DNA of 64,000 nucleotides, from NCBI RefSeq assembly GCF_000757885.1, contig NZ_JQCR01000002.1, positions 2,666,001-2,730,000 of the forward strand, in the 5' to 3' direction. A program made the position numbers and the translations under genes. The notes beneath the pieces were generated by a model. That model made no database searches. It was not told the DNA's origin and was given only the letters and a program-made list of their open reading frames with translations. Source of the stretch: Paenibacillus wynnii (GTDB lineage: Bacteria > Bacillota > Bacilli > Paenibacillales > Paenibacillaceae). Each line of letters begins with the position of its first letter. Within the stretch, counting starts at the first letter, position 1. Positions 34,369-44,358 of the stretch are shown piece after piece.

Positions 34369-34412
34369 AAAAAGGCTCTGCCATCCGATGAGGATGGCAA
34401 AGCCTTTTTTTG
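34369..34412. terminator. Bidirectional terminator
   Basis: AAAAAGGCT-CTGCCATCC / GGATGGCAA-AGCCTTTTTTT between convergent pssA and the small minus-strand gene. Confidence 0.9.
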
Positions 34413-34435
34413 TGCAGAGATCATAGAAGATACTC

Positions 34436-34831
34436 TTAGGAAAGATTAAATAGTCCGAGCGTGGCACATTTTTGTGATTCCTTGACCACAACCTCGTCCA
34501 TATCGATATTGAGTAAGTTGCATAACGCTGACATGTAGAATAGTTCACGACCGAGTTCGGAACCGATGACTTCGCGGCAGTTCTCACACAGTTCCCCTTC
34601 CACGTGAGTACCAGCCGTTTCCTTTGCCTGTTCGAGAGTATCACCAGGCTCAAAGACCTGCTTGGATGCATGCAGTTCGATACAACCGCATTCGGTGACT
34701 GCTTTAACGACGGCACGGTTGACAGAAGCGCTGCTTTGTCCATTTTTGGACAGGACATCCAGAAGACTTCGGTGACGGAGCAGCAATTCGGAAACTTGAT
34801 CCTGAAAGGCCTGTAAACTTGGTGCGCTCAT
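34436..34831 (-). CDS. Conserved small Cys-containing protein of unknown function (Paenibacillus-type, often labelled DUF1573)
   Basis: 131 aa, cytosolic, no signal or TM. Cys residues at 48, 50, 82, 85, 104 and 122; ECGCIE and ELCENCRE (CxxC) suggest metal binding. Similar proteins occur between pssA and the PIN/TRAM gene in related genomes; the DUF label is from memory and the match is weak. The only minus-strand gene in an otherwise rightward block of more than 35 kb, so it is separately expressed. Function not known. Confidence 0.75.
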   Translation of the reverse strand: MSAPSLQAFQDQVSELLLRHRSLLDVLSKNGQSSASVNRAVVKAVTECGCIELHASKQVFEPGDTLEQAKETAGTHVEGELCENCREVIGSELGRELFYMSALCNLLNIDMDEVVVKESQKCATLGLFNLS

Positions 34832-35045
34832 TATTCATTCACCCCTGGGTTCATAATTGAGTTCATTATATGCCACTCCACCTCATCTTTTCAACAAGGA
34901 ATAAGGCATACACAAGACTTTATCTCCAAGAAGACCATTTATGTTAGAAAAAATACGAGTTGTACGATTACCGTCCTAAAAATTGGAACATACTGGTGAG
35001 GAGTAGACCAACTTGGTTGGAAGAATAAAGGAGGTGCGTAAAGAA

Positions 35046-36134
35046 ATGTGGAAAAAAGTAATATTGTCTTTTGCCGGATTGTGCGGGGGATGGTTCGGTT
35101 ATTCGTTATACCATATGGCAGTAAACGGATTTCCTGCTGGAATGGAACGATTATCTGCGGGTCTGCCAGTGGAAGGAAGCATTGTGTTTGCGATGCTGGG
35201 TGCCATTATCTTTTTGTTTGCTGGAACTCTGTGCGCGGAATGGGGAGGAACAAAGCTCCAAGAGGCAGTCCTGCATACTTCTCGTATACCAATGAATGAT
35301 TTGGCCGCGGGAGTAACGGGACTCATAGGAGGACTTTTGTTGTCGCTCCTGCTTTATCCTAGTATGACCTGGATGGGAACAGCGGGACAGCTGCTTCAGG
35401 TGGTTCTAACTGTAGCGTGCGGTTACATAGGGCTGCGTGTAAGTCTGGCAAAAAAAGAAGAATTAGCATCTTTATGGACAAGCGGACGTTGGGGTCCCCC
35501 TGTAGAGCCTGAAGGTCGCGGCTTGGAAGAACACAAAATTTTAGATACAAGTGTCATTATTGACGGGCGAATTGCCGACATCTGCAAGACGGGATTTATT
35601 GAGGGTACGATTGTCATTCCGGAATTCGTACTCGAAGAACTACAGCATATTGCCGATTCATCCGATTTGCTTAAGCGTAATCGCGGGCGGCGCGGGCTGG
35701 ACATACTCAACAAAATCCAGAAAGAGTTGGATGTAAAAGTATTGATCTATGAAGGGGATTTCGAGGAAATTTCCGAGGTAGACAGCAAGTTGGTGAAGTT
35801 AGCCAAGGTTTTGCGCGGTAAAGTTGTTACAAATGACTTCAACCTCAACAAAGTATGCGAGCTGCAAGGGGTATCTGTTCTTAATATCAACGACCTTGCT
35901 AATGCTGTAAAGCCGGTTGTTCTGCCGGGTGAGGAAATTATAGTTCAGGTCATTAAAGACGGTAAGGAACATGGTCAAGGTGTTGCTTATCTAGATGATG
36001 GGACTATGATTGTAGTGGAAGGCGGACGTGAATACATCGGCACAACCATGGAGGTACTGGTTACAAGTGTTTTACAGACCTCTGCAGGCCGAATGATCTT
36101 CGCCAAACCGAAGCTATTGGAAAAAGCACAATAG
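35046..36134 (+). CDS. PIN and TRAM domain membrane protein (YacL-like)
   Basis: 362 aa from ATG 35046, 8 nt after AAAGGAGGTG (35028-35037); an in-frame TTG at 35013 precedes that RBS and is rejected. Four TM helices in the first about 130 residues, then a PIN nuclease domain starting [15 protein letters not shown] with acidic residues ([34 protein letters not shown]) and a C-terminal TRAM domain ([21 protein letters not shown]). Probably a membrane-bound RNase; target unknown. Upstream of ispD as in Bacillus (yacL). Confidence 0.9.
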   Translation: MWKKVILSFAGLCGGWFGYSLYHMAVNGFPAGMERLSAGLPVEGSIVFAMLGAIIFLFAGTLCAEWGGTKLQEAVLHTSRIPMNDLAAGVTGLIGGLLLSLLLYPSMTWMGTAGQLLQVVLTVACGYIGLRVSLAKKEELASLWTSGRWGPPVEPEGRGLEEHKILDTSVIIDGRIADICKTGFIEGTIVIPEFVLEELQHIADSSDLLKRNRGRRGLDILNKIQKELDVKVLIYEGDFEEISEVDSKLVKLAKVLRGKVVTNDFNLNKVCELQGVSVLNINDLANAVKPVVLPGEEIIVQVIKDGKEHGQGVAYLDDGTMIVVEGGREYIGTTMEVLVTSVLQTSAGRMIFAKPKLLEKAQ

Positions 36135-36213
36135 AACCGTCAGTAGAAGGGGTTGGAAATGCCTGCTAAACACGTTATGATAAGGCTATATGGGAAAGAC
36201 AGGAGCCTTGATC

Positions 36214-36912
36214 ATGTCAAACAGTGTTGGCGTCGTCATTGTGGCGGCAGGCAGAGGAACACGTATGGGGACGGCGGAGAGCAAGCAGTTTTTGCTGCTG
36301 CAGGACAAGCCGATTGTCGTTCATACGCTTGAAATATTTCAGCAGCATGAGCTGATCTCCGAGATCGTACTGGTTACCGGTGAAGAGGATATAGATCGCT
36401 GCAAGGAATGGATCGCAGACTATAAGTTGGACAAGGTAATCGCTGTTATAGCAGGGGGTACCGAACGGCAGCATTCCGTTTATAAGGGGCTGCTGCAACT
36501 TGGAACCCAGTGGGTAATGGTCCATGACGGGGTTCGCCCCTTTGTTCAACCCGAACAAATCGAAACCTGTTTCAGGCGTGCCGAGCAGGTTGGGTCATCT
36601 GTGCTGGCTGTACCCGTAAAAGATACTATTAAGCAGGTGGACGGCGCGGGCAGAGTAGTGTCAACGCCGGATCGGCGAAGTCTGTGGGCGATTCAAACCC
36701 CGCAGACTTTTCGTCTTTCTGAATTAAAAGTCGCCTATGAATTAGCAGAACGGGAAGGTTATGTCGGAACAGACGACGCAAGCTTAGCAGAACGGGCGGG
36801 GATCTCAGTTTCTGTAGTGGAGGGAAGCTACAGTAACATTAAGATAACTACTCCGGAGGATTTAGACTTTGCGGAATATACTAGAAGATCAAGAGGAGAT
36901 GGACAATCATGA
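36214..36912 (+). CDS. ispD: 2-C-methyl-D-erythritol 4-phosphate cytidylyltransferase
   Basis: 232 aa from ATG 36214 (CAGGAG RBS, spacer about 8); ATG 36190 in frame is less well placed. MEP pathway step making CDP-ME from MEP and CTP. Nucleotide-binding [11 protein letters not shown] (N-terminus), [32 protein letters not shown] and TDDASLAE are IspD signatures. Overlaps ispF by 4 nt (ATGA at 36909). Confidence 0.97.
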   Translation: MSNSVGVVIVAAGRGTRMGTAESKQFLLLQDKPIVVHTLEIFQQHELISEIVLVTGEEDIDRCKEWIADYKLDKVIAVIAGGTERQHSVYKGLLQLGTQWVMVHDGVRPFVQPEQIETCFRRAEQVGSSVLAVPVKDTIKQVDGAGRVVSTPDRRSLWAIQTPQTFRLSELKVAYELAEREGYVGTDDASLAERAGISVSVVEGSYSNIKITTPEDLDFAEYTRRSRGDGQS

Positions 36913-37397
36913 TTGCTGTAGGACAAGGCTTTGATGTACATCAGCTTGTAGAGGGACGCCCATGTATCATTGGTGGTGTCACAATCCCTTACGAGAAGGG
37001 ACTGCTGGGTCACTCGGATGCAGATGTACTTTTACATGCAGTGACCGATGCCATTCTGGGCGCACTTGGTCTGGGTGATATCGGCAGGCATTTTCCCGAC
37101 ACAGATGAGGCGTTTAAAGATGCAGACAGTCTTAAATTGTTGGAACAGGTCTGGGAAATGGCTCTTCAAAAAGGCTATCGCCTAGGGAACATAGATAATA
37201 CCATTATTGCTCAAAGACCGAAAATGGCGCCTTACATTCCGCAAATGACGGAAATTATAGCCCGGGCATTGGGTGCGGATCCATCCAAGGTGAATGTGAA
37301 AGCAACCACTACGGAACAGCTTGGCTTCACAGGACGGGGCGAGGGCATTGCTGCCCAATCTATTGTCTGTCTGCTTCAAGATGTGATATCATCTTGA
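36909..37397 (+). CDS. ispF: 2-C-methyl-D-erythritol 2,4-cyclodiphosphate synthase
   Basis: 162 aa trimeric zinc enzyme of the MEP pathway. Metal ligands in GFDVHQL (D9, H11) and H43 in [35 protein letters not shown] near the end is the family signature. Translationally coupled to ispD, whose product precedes it by one enzymatic step (IspE). Confidence 0.97.
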   Translation: MIAVGQGFDVHQLVEGRPCIIGGVTIPYEKGLLGHSDADVLLHAVTDAILGALGLGDIGRHFPDTDEAFKDADSLKLLEQVWEMALQKGYRLGNIDNTIIAQRPKMAPYIPQMTEIIARALGADPSKVNVKATTTEQLGFTGRGEGIAAQSIVCLLQDVISS

Positions 37398-37448
37398 GAT
37401 GGAAGATTACGACTAGTAGTTTTAAACATATGAAGCGGAGGGATTGAA

Positions 37449-38912
37449 ATGGCGGATGAAGTCCGGGTGCGGTATGCACCAAGCCCTACGGGACATTTAC
37501 ATATCGGAAATGCCAGAACGGCTCTATTTAACTATCTATTTGCCCGTAATATGGGCGGTAAGTTTATTATTCGGATCGAAGATACCGATGTGAAGCGCAA
37601 TGTTGAAGGCGGCGAAGAAAGCCAGCTGAAGTATTTGAAGTGGCTGGGCATGAGCTGGGATGAGAGTGTTGATGTAGGCGGAGAATACGGCCCTTATCGG
37701 CAGACTGAACGGCTTGATTTATACCGTGTTCATACGCAGGACTTGCTGGATCGTGGCTTAGCCTACCGTTGCTACTGCACGGAAGAAGAGCTGGAAGCAG
37801 AGCGGGAAGAACAAACTGCACGAGGAGAGACACCGCGTTATTCTGGTAAGCACCGTGATTTGACGGAAGAGCAGCGCCAGGCATTTGAGAACGAAGGCCG
37901 TATTGCGAGCATTCGCTTTAGAGTTCCAGAGGACCGCACTTATACTTTCGATGATATCGTGAAAGGCAGTATTTCCTTCCAAACTAAGGAAATGGGCGAT
38001 TTTGTTATCGTGAAAAAGGATGGCATTCCTACTTATAATTATGCGGTTGCTGTTGATGATCATCTCATGAAAATCTCTCATGTTCTCCGTGGGGAAGACC
38101 ATATTTCAAATACACCTCGTCAGCTTATGATTTATGAAGCCCTAGGCTGGGAAGCGCCCTTGTTTGGCCATATGACGCTAATTGTTGGGGATAACCACAA
38201 AAAGTTGAGTAAACGTGATGAGTCTGTTATTCAATTCATTGAGCAGTATGATGGATTGGGTTATTTGCCTGAAGCGATGTTCAATTTCATCTCTCTTCTA
38301 GGCTGGTCTCCTGAGGGAGAAGAGGAAATATTCAGCAAAGAAGAACTTATCTCTATATTTAATACAGACCGTTTATCTAAGAGCCCGGCCGTGTTTGACA
38401 CAAACAAACTGGCGCACTTAAATAACCACTATATCAAACATACTGATCTTGGGCGGATTGCTGCACTAGCCATTCCGCATTTGCAGAAGGCTGGACGATT
38501 ACCTGAGAAGCTTAACGAGGAAGAAGAGGCTTGGGCTAAGAGCCTTGTTGCACTTTATCAAGAGCAAATGACTTCTGCTTCAGATATTGTAGGTTTGTCG
38601 GAGATGTTCTTCCGTAGTCACTTGGAGCTGGATTCTGAAGGGGCTCAGATTCTTGCTGAGAGCCAGGTCCCGGAAGTTCTATCTGCATTACTTGCCAAAA
38701 TTGAAGGAACTGAAGAATTCACTTCTGCTCATATGGCAGTCCTGATTAAGGAAGTGCAGAAAGAGACCGGACACAAGGGCAAGGCATTATTCATGCCGAT
38801 TCGCGTGGCCTTGACGGGGCAAACCCACGGTCGTGATCTTAATGTGACGATTGCGTTATTAGGCAAAAACCGTGTTGTTGAGCGCCTGAAATCACAGATT
38901 AAAGGGGCTTAA
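37449..38912 (+). CDS. gltX: Glutamyl-tRNA synthetase
   Basis: 487 aa class I synthetase. HIGH motif in [17 protein letters not shown] (about 9-25), KMSKS equivalent KKLSKRD (about 251-257), anticodon-binding helical domain at the C-terminus. Bacillota lacking GlnRS use a non-discriminating enzyme that also charges tRNA-Gln; that is family knowledge. RBS GGAGGG, 51 bases after ispF; upstream of cysE as in Bacillus. Confidence 0.98.
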   Translation: MADEVRVRYAPSPTGHLHIGNARTALFNYLFARNMGGKFIIRIEDTDVKRNVEGGEESQLKYLKWLGMSWDESVDVGGEYGPYRQTERLDLYRVHTQDLLDRGLAYRCYCTEEELEAEREEQTARGETPRYSGKHRDLTEEQRQAFENEGRIASIRFRVPEDRTYTFDDIVKGSISFQTKEMGDFVIVKKDGIPTYNYAVAVDDHLMKISHVLRGEDHISNTPRQLMIYEALGWEAPLFGHMTLIVGDNHKKLSKRDESVIQFIEQYDGLGYLPEAMFNFISLLGWSPEGEEEIFSKEELISIFNTDRLSKSPAVFDTNKLAHLNNHYIKHTDLGRIAALAIPHLQKAGRLPEKLNEEEEAWAKSLVALYQEQMTSASDIVGLSEMFFRSHLELDSEGAQILAESQVPEVLSALLAKIEGTEEFTSAHMAVLIKEVQKETGHKGKALFMPIRVALTGQTHGRDLNVTIALLGKNRVVERLKSQIKGA

Positions 38913-38939
38913 GAATGTGTTAAAGGTACGGAGACCCTC

Positions 38940-38968
38940 TTGTCAGTCCCTACCCTTTTAGTTAAGAT
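38940..38968 (+). promoter_or_regulatory. Promoter for cysE operon (predicted)
   Basis: TTGTCA (38940-38945), 17-bp spacer, TAAGAT (38963-38968), just upstream of the T-box leader. Confidence 0.5.
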
Positions 38969-38974
38969 AGAAGA

Positions 38975-39290
38975 ATATTAGAATAGCATTGATCAGGAAA
39001 AGTACGTGTACAAGGGCAGATGCCAGAGAGAATAACCAGGAAAAGGTCTTCCTTTTCAGGCTGAGAGTTATTCATTTGTCCACCGCGGAACATGCGCCTG
39101 TGAGCTGCACGGTTGAGCGAGTCTCAGTAGAGACCTGTTAGTTCGTGCCGGGAACGTTGCCGTTAAAGACGCCAAGTGGGACGATATTAATTCTATTGCT
39201 AGTACTAGCAATAGAATTAATATCGTCCAAGCAGAGTGGGACCGCGTTTAAACGTCTCTGCAGCATTATGCTGCAGGGGCGTTTTTTGTT
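38975..39290 (+). promoter_or_regulatory. T-box riboswitch, cysteine specificity (leader of cysE-cysS)
   Basis: Stem I region near 38990-39120 with GCCAGAGAG and a candidate specifier TGC (Cys) at 39106-39108 in GAGCTGCACGG (another TGC at 39093). The T-box core AGAGTGGGACCGCG sits at 39233-39246, followed by the terminator AACGTCTCTGCAGCA / TGCTGCAGGGGCGTT + T tract (39249-39290). Uncharged tRNA-Cys would stabilise the antiterminator and switch on cysE-cysS. A perfect 50-bp palindrome lies inside (listed separately). Confidence 0.9.
39179..39228. repeat. Perfect 50-bp palindrome inside the cys T-box leader
   Basis: Left arm GGACGATATTAATTCTATTG + CTAGT (39179-39203), right arm its exact complement (39204-39228), no loop and no mismatch. 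Flanked by two copies of AGTGGGAC at 39175-39182 and 39235-39242, the second being the true T-box core. Placed where stem III of a T-box usually lies. Confidence 0.85.
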
Positions 39291-39436
39291 GAAATTTAAG
39301 GGGAATTAATTAATTTCAGCAAACAACAACAAACCTGGATTTGCTGCATATTCATTTATGAGACAGATGGGCTGAAGAATACCTTCTTTGTGTACCTGTA
39401 AACAGGAGGCAAGGAATCAGGAAGAGGGGAACCGTG

Positions 39437-40129
39437 ATGTTTAACAATATCAAGTCTGACATTCGGGCAGTATTTGACAATGATCCGGCTGCGCGCAGTT
39501 GGTTTGAAGTCGTATTCACCTATGCGGGGCTGCACTCTGTTTGGTGTCACCGGGTAGCCCACTTTCTTTTTAAGCATAAATGGTATACGCTGGCGCGGAT
39601 GGTATCGCAAATTAGCAGGTTCATGACGGGTATTGAGATTCATCCCGGAGCTGTTATTGGCAGTAGGCTCTTCATTGACCATGGCATGGGGATTGTTATA
39701 GGGGAAACCTGTGAGATTGGTGATGACGTTATTATTTATCAGGGTGTCACCCTTGGGGGAACGGGTAAAGAAAAGGGAAAACGGCATCCAACGGTTGGCA
39801 ACAATGTAGTTATTGGTTCGGGTGCAAAAGTGTTAGGTTCGTTCCGTATAGGCGATAATTCAAATATAGGCTCCAATGCGGTTGTTCTGCGCGAGGTACC
39901 TAATAATAGCACTGTAGTAGGCAACCCGGGACGTGTGGTAAAGCGCAATGGGGAGCGAGTGTCCGATCGGTTGGACCATGCCAAGATGCCCGACCCGCTT
40001 GTCGATTCTCTTCGTTTTTTGCAAAAAGAGATTGAAGAGCTGCGTGAACGGCTAGGCTCGGAAGATAAGCAAAAAACGGAACAAAGAAGAATAGAAAGCC
40101 AACAGTACATTGGAGACTATGAAATTTAG
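39437..40129 (+). CDS. cysE: Serine O-acetyltransferase
   Basis: 230 aa from ATG 39437 (GAGGGGA RBS, 6-nt spacer; GTG at 39434 is in frame). Acetylates L-serine with acetyl-CoA, first step of cysteine synthesis. N-terminal helical domain, then left-handed beta-helix of hexapeptide repeats ([39 protein letters not shown]) with active-site His/Asp in DHG and GKRHPTV. C-terminal tail from about 185 is charged and longer than in short isoforms. Under the Cys T-box. Confidence 0.97.
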   Translation: MFNNIKSDIRAVFDNDPAARSWFEVVFTYAGLHSVWCHRVAHFLFKHKWYTLARMVSQISRFMTGIEIHPGAVIGSRLFIDHGMGIVIGETCEIGDDVIIYQGVTLGGTGKEKGKRHPTVGNNVVIGSGAKVLGSFRIGDNSNIGSNAVVLREVPNNSTVVGNPGRVVKRNGERVSDRLDHAKMPDPLVDSLRFLQKEIEELRERLGSEDKQKTEQRRIESQQYIGDYEI

Positions 40130-40150
40130 ACAGAAAGGATGGGTAACAGC

Positions 40151-41557
40151 ATGGCTTTACAAATATATAATACGATGTCTCGAAGTAAGGAGCCTTTTCA
40201 ACCTCTCGAGGCTGGCAAGGTAAAAATGTATGTATGCGGTCCGACCGTTTACGGTTATATGCACATCGGGAATGCTAGACCCGTTATTGTCTTTGATTTA
40301 GTCCGTAATTATTTGGAGCAGCTTGGCAACGAGGTGCGGTTTCTTACAAATTTCACAGATGTGGATGATAAGATGATCCGTAAAGCGGAAGAGATGAATA
40401 TTACTGTGGCAAAGGTTGCAGAAATATTTATTGATGCGTACCGTGAGGATATTGAAGGCCTCGGAGTAAAACCGGCTACTATGAATCCGCGGGTAACGGA
40501 CAGCATGGACCTAATTATTGACTTCATCAAAGAACTGGAGCAAAAAGGGCATGCATACGAAAATGGCGGTGACGTATTCTTCCGGACTTCCACCTTTGAA
40601 AGCTATGGCAAGCTGTCTCGGCAGAATCTGAAGGAGCTGCAATTTGGAATTCGTGTGGATGTAGACTCGCGAAAAGAGAACCCGGAGGACTTTGTGCTGT
40701 GGAAAGCGGCGAAGCCGGGCGAGGTTTCCTGGAACAGCCCTTGGGGAGAAGGACGTCCCGGCTGGCATATTGAATGCTCAGCTATGGTTCGGGAATTTCT
40801 TGGCGATACCATAGACATCCATGGTGGTGGACAGGATCTGCAATTCCCTCATCATGAGTGCGAATGTGCACAGACCGAAGTGCTAACTGACAAGCCGATG
40901 GCAAACTACTGGATGCATAATGGATTTATTAATATCGGTGATGAAAAAATGTCGAAATCGCTCGGGAACGGCATGCAGGTTAAGGAAATTCGCCAGCGCT
41001 TTAAGGCAGGACCCATCCGTTATTTCATGCTTTCAACCCACTACCGCAACCCACTTAATTTCTCGGAAGAAGCTTTGCTTTCTGCAGAGAAAAGTGTTGA
41101 ACGTATTTCAGTAGCAGCAGCCAACGTGAAACACCGTCTTGAACTGAATAGCAGTAGCGCTGAATCTGAAGTCAGCAGTGAAATAGAGGCCAAGATGTCT
41201 GAGATTCTTCAACATTTCCATGATAGAATGCAGGATGATTTTAATACACCGGATGCGATCACAGCTGTTTTTGATTGGGTCAGTGTAGCTAACGGACTGC
41301 TGGCTGGTGAAGTTGCTGCCGCTGCTGATCTTACAGCATTACTGAAGGCTTTTGACGAAATGAATTCGGTGCTCCGTTTGACGCCCGAGCTTACGGAGGA
41401 AGTGGCAGGAGAAGAAGTAGAGCGGCTTATTTCTGAGCGGATAGAGGCTCGTCAGAATAAAAATTGGAGCCGATCCGATGAAATTCGGGACGAGCTTAGT
41501 GCTATGGGTATCCTGCTTGAGGATACGCCGCAGGGAATGCGGTGGCGGAGAAAATGA
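40151..41557 (+). CDS. cysS: Cysteinyl-tRNA synthetase
   Basis: 468 aa from ATG 40151 (AAAGGATGGG RBS about 8 nt before); ATG 40139 is in frame but only 1 nt from the RBS. Class I synthetase: zinc Cys in CGPTVYGY, HIGH equivalent HIGNARP, WHIECS and HHECECAQ (zinc ligands), KMSKSLGN. Cotranscribed with cysE so that cysteine supply and charging are controlled by the same T-box. Confidence 0.98.
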   Translation: MALQIYNTMSRSKEPFQPLEAGKVKMYVCGPTVYGYMHIGNARPVIVFDLVRNYLEQLGNEVRFLTNFTDVDDKMIRKAEEMNITVAKVAEIFIDAYREDIEGLGVKPATMNPRVTDSMDLIIDFIKELEQKGHAYENGGDVFFRTSTFESYGKLSRQNLKELQFGIRVDVDSRKENPEDFVLWKAAKPGEVSWNSPWGEGRPGWHIECSAMVREFLGDTIDIHGGGQDLQFPHHECECAQTEVLTDKPMANYWMHNGFINIGDEKMSKSLGNGMQVKEIRQRFKAGPIRYFMLSTHYRNPLNFSEEALLSAEKSVERISVAAANVKHRLELNSSSAESEVSSEIEAKMSEILQHFHDRMQDDFNTPDAITAVFDWVSVANGLLAGEVAAAADLTALLKAFDEMNSVLRLTPELTEEVAGEEVERLISERIEARQNKNWSRSDEIRDELSAMGILLEDTPQGMRWRRK

Positions 41558-41997
41558 ACAGTGAGAATCCCCAAACTCCAGCCGTAGACGGATGGTTCCC
41601 TTATGAACCATCCAAGCCAGTAAAGCTGATTTCGCCTATTGTCTTAGCCTATATAGGAGATGCAATTTATGAAGTGGCGGTGAGGCAGTATCTGATTTCC
41701 CTTCCGAATCTGCGCCCTAATCATTTACATCGTTCAGCTACGGGTCTTGTATCCGCCAAAGCACAATGCACGATACTTCAATTTCTAGATAGCTCTATGC
41801 TTACGGAAGAAGAACGGGATGTAGCACGTCAGGGACGTAATGCTAAATCAGGAACCGTACCTAAAAATGCGGATGTGGCAGAATATCGCCATGCGACGGC
41901 TTTTGAATGCTTAATTGGTCATCTATACTATACGGGTCAGCAGGAAAGAATACAGAAACTAGTGCACAGTGGAATTGAATTTATGAATAGCCGGTAA
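41554..41997 (+). CDS. mrnC: Mini-ribonuclease 3 (MrnC)
   Basis: 147 aa from ATG 41554, overlapping the cysS stop (ATGA). RNase III catalytic domain without a dsRNA-binding domain; matures 23S rRNA ends in Bacillus. Signature LAYIGDAIYEVAVRQYL with catalytic D, SAKAQ, and AFECLIGHLYYTG with the second acidic site. The rRNA operon in this window has the complementary 23S flanks it would cut. Confidence 0.96.
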   Translation: MNSENPQTPAVDGWFPYEPSKPVKLISPIVLAYIGDAIYEVAVRQYLISLPNLRPNHLHRSATGLVSAKAQCTILQFLDSSMLTEEERDVARQGRNAKSGTVPKNADVAEYRHATAFECLIGHLYYTGQQERIQKLVHSGIEFMNSR

Positions 41998-42036
41998 GCA
42001 GTAACCGTCGGAATATACAACTGGAGGAATAAAAAG

Positions 42037-42798
42037 ATGGAAGAAGATCTGAAGACAGAAGAAGAAATATTGGCCGGTAAGCATTCAGTGTTAGAAGCCA
42101 TGCGTGCAGGCCGTACAATCAATAAAATATGGATCGCTGAAACGGCACAAAAGCATTTAACAGCACCTATTATTGCTGAAGCAAGAAAGGCCGGGATTGT
42201 TATTCAGCATGTTGATAAGCGGAAGCTTGACCAACTTGCACCGGATGTTCAGCATCAAGGGGTAGTTGCGCAGGCAGCACCATATGCATATGCAGAAGTT
42301 GAGGATATTCTAGCTGTAGCTGCAGCCAAAGGTGAAGCGCCATTTCTTTTACTCCTGGATGAAATTGAAGATCCTCATAATTTGGGTTCAATTCTGCGTA
42401 CGGCTGACTGTACTGGCGTTCATGGCGTTATCATCCCTAAACGGCGCTCCGCTCAGATCACTGCCGCGGTATCGAAAACATCAGCTGGTGCAGTAGAGTA
42501 TGTTCCAGTAGCTAGAGTCACTAACCTCGGACAGACGATAGATCGTCTCAAAGAAATGGGGATTTGGGTTGTTGGAACAGATGTGGATACAGATCAAGAT
42601 CTGTTTGGGTCTGATATTTTCACGGGACCTGTAGCAGTAGTGATCGGGAATGAGAACAAAGGCATGGGTCGTCTGATTCGGGAAAAATGCGATATTTTGC
42701 TTAAATTACCGATGGCCGGAAAAATAAATTCACTGAATGCATCTGTAGCTGCCGGTGTTATTATGTACGAAGTCGTACGGCGTCGGCGACAGGGATAA
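42037..42798 (+). CDS. rlmB: 23S rRNA (guanosine-2'-O)-methyltransferase RlmB (SpoU/TrmH)
   Basis: 253 aa. N-terminal L30e-like substrate-binding domain (about 10-85: LAGKHSVLEAMRAGR...VDKRKLDQL) and SPOUT methyltransferase domain with motif 1 DPHNLGSILRTAD, motif 2 VIGNENKGMGRLIREKCD and motif 3 LPMAGKINSLNASVAAGV forming the knot. RBS GGAGG. Last bases are close to rae1, 1 nt apart. Confidence 0.95.
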   Translation: MEEDLKTEEEILAGKHSVLEAMRAGRTINKIWIAETAQKHLTAPIIAEARKAGIVIQHVDKRKLDQLAPDVQHQGVVAQAAPYAYAEVEDILAVAAAKGEAPFLLLLDEIEDPHNLGSILRTADCTGVHGVIIPKRRSAQITAAVSKTSAGAVEYVPVARVTNLGQTIDRLKEMGIWVVGTDVDTDQDLFGSDIFTGPVAVVIGNENKGMGRLIREKCDILLKLPMAGKINSLNASVAAGVIMYEVVRRRRQG

Positions 42799-42799
42799 T

Positions 42800-43324
42800 A
42801 TGGTTGACTGGCGGGACGTGCTTCTTGTGGATGGTTATAACATGATTGGCGGCTGGCCAGATTTAGCGGAATTATCGCATACCGGCATGAAGGAAGCTCG
42901 AGACCGACTTCTGGATATGCTGGCTGATTTTCAGGCCTTTTCGGGCCGTCGCATCATCGCTGTATTTGATGCTTATCGTGTTCCTGGACTCGGACGGGCT
43001 TTTGTTCAGGGGAAGGTGCAGGTTTATTTCACAAAAGAAAAAGAAACCGCCGATGAATGTATTGAACGGCTGGTAGGTGAACTCAGTCACCGGCGCCGGC
43101 AGATTTATGTGGCAACCAGTGACTTGGTGGAACAGCATGTTATTTTTGCTCACGGTGCCTTGCGACTCTCTGCCAGAGAACTGCGTCTGGAGATAGACGA
43201 GAATCAAAGGGAAGTTAAAAAGGCCATCGACAAGCCGGGTGCTCGAAACTCCCGGCATGCTCTAGAAGATAAGCTCCCCCCTGAAGTGCGCAGCAAGCTT
43301 GAAGATTGGCGCAGAAAGTCTTGA
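42800..43324 (+). CDS. rae1: NYN-domain ribosome-associated endonuclease (Rae1/YacP)
   Basis: 174 aa from ATG 42800, immediately after the rlmB stop; weak RBS CAGGGA. PIN-like NYN fold: LLVDGYNMIGGWP with the first Asp, FDAYRVPG, ETADECIERLV and YVATSDLVEQ supply the acidic site. In Bacillus subtilis YacP (Rae1) cleaves mRNA in the ribosome A site; the same rlmB-yacP-sigH order is seen here. Confidence 0.93.
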   Translation: MVDWRDVLLVDGYNMIGGWPDLAELSHTGMKEARDRLLDMLADFQAFSGRRIIAVFDAYRVPGLGRAFVQGKVQVYFTKEKETADECIERLVGELSHRRRQIYVATSDLVEQHVIFAHGALRLSARELRLEIDENQREVKKAIDKPGARNSRHALEDKLPPEVRSKLEDWRRKS

Positions 43325-43397
43325 GTAAGCAAAAGGAACATCAGTCCTCACAAATGCCATAATATGCTATTGATGATTGTTTTTGGACAAACTTCGG

Positions 43398-43427
43398 TTG
43401 ACGGTGTAAGGTAACATAATATATACT
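43398..43427 (+). promoter_or_regulatory. sigH promoter (SigA type)
   Basis: TTGACG (43398-43403), 18-bp spacer, TATACT (43422-43427), about 60 bases before the sigH start. Confidence 0.7.
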
Positions 43428-43484
43428 GTTCGTATATTTCGAGAAGTAACGATGTGTCTTGCGTTGCAGCCGGGGGGATTCTTG

Positions 43485-44129
43485 GTGAGTGTCGACCTCA
43501 AGGAATTAATGCTATCCGAGTATGATTGCATCAGCGATGAAGATATTGTCGAGGTTTTCCGTGGTGGCGACAGTGGCGCATTGGAGTACTTGATTAATAA
43601 ATACCGCAATTTCGTCCGCGCCAAAGCTCGCTCTTATTTTTTAATTGGTGCCGACCGTGAAGACATTGTACAAGAAGGTATGATTGGCCTTTATAAGGCA
43701 ATTCGTGATTTCAAAGGGGATAAGCTTTCTTCGTTCAAAGCATTTGCCGAGCTATGTATCACGCGGCAGATCATAACTGCGATTAAGACTGCGACCCGTC
43801 AGAAGCACATTCCTCTTAATTCATACGTTTCATTGGACAAGCCCATCTATGATGAAGATTCCGACCGTACACTTATGGACGTCATTTGCGGAACCCAGGT
43901 GATGGACCCGGAAGAACTGATTATCAATCAGGAAGAATTCATGGGGTTGGAAGACAAGATGGCTGAGATACTCAGTGATCTTGAACGTAAAGTTCTAATG
44001 CTATACCTGGACGGACGATCCTATCAGGAAATTGCTGAGGATTTGAAGAGACATGTGAAGTCGATTGACAATGCACTGCAGCGGGTTAAGCGGAAATTGG
44101 AAAGATATCTGGAAGTGCGTGACAATTAA
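43485..44129 (+). CDS. sigH: RNA polymerase sigma-H factor (sigma-30)
   Basis: 214 aa from GTG 43485, 7 nt after GGGGGG; longer in-frame starts (43452) lack an RBS. Directs early stationary-phase and sporulation genes. Region 2 KYRNFVRAKARSYFLIGADREDIVQEGMIGLYKAI-type sequence (quoted in part: ADREDIVQEGMIGLYKAI), region 4 LDGRSYQEIAEDLKRHVKSI. Its presence supports an endospore-forming host. Ends at a terminator. Confidence 0.97.
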   Translation: MSVDLKELMLSEYDCISDEDIVEVFRGGDSGALEYLINKYRNFVRAKARSYFLIGADREDIVQEGMIGLYKAIRDFKGDKLSSFKAFAELCITRQIITAIKTATRQKHIPLNSYVSLDKPIYDEDSDRTLMDVICGTQVMDPEELIINQEEFMGLEDKMAEILSDLERKVLMLYLDGRSYQEIAEDLKRHVKSIDNALQRVKRKLERYLEVRDN

Positions 44130-44147
44130 TGATATAATGACAGGGAA

Positions 44148-44173
44148 AGGCTCGGACTTCGAGTCTTTTTTTA
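44148..44173 (+). terminator. Terminator after sigH
   Basis: AGGCTCG-GACT-TCGAGTCT with one G-U pair, then TTTTTTT. The following 44174-44328 shows no gene or clear structure. Confidence 0.7.
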
Positions 44174-44328
44174 GTTTGTGATCAGGGTCCCTATGTTTAT
44201 TCATAGCTGTAATGCATCATAATGTAAGAATCACAGCGGAGTGAAAAGGAAAAGACTATAGCAAAGACAACGAGCGTAAAAGATGTTGCATTCCCTAAAT
44301 TCACCCAACATAGAAGGCAATTCTTTCG

Positions 44329-44358
44329 TTGACACAGACCTTGACATTATGCTAAAGT
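44329..44358 (+). promoter_or_regulatory. Promoter of rpmG-secE-nusG
   Basis: TTGACA (44329-44334), 18-bp spacer, TAAAGT (44353-44358); a second TTGACA at 44341 overlaps. The ATGCTAAARTG context is the same as at the 56427 promoter. Confidence 0.6.
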
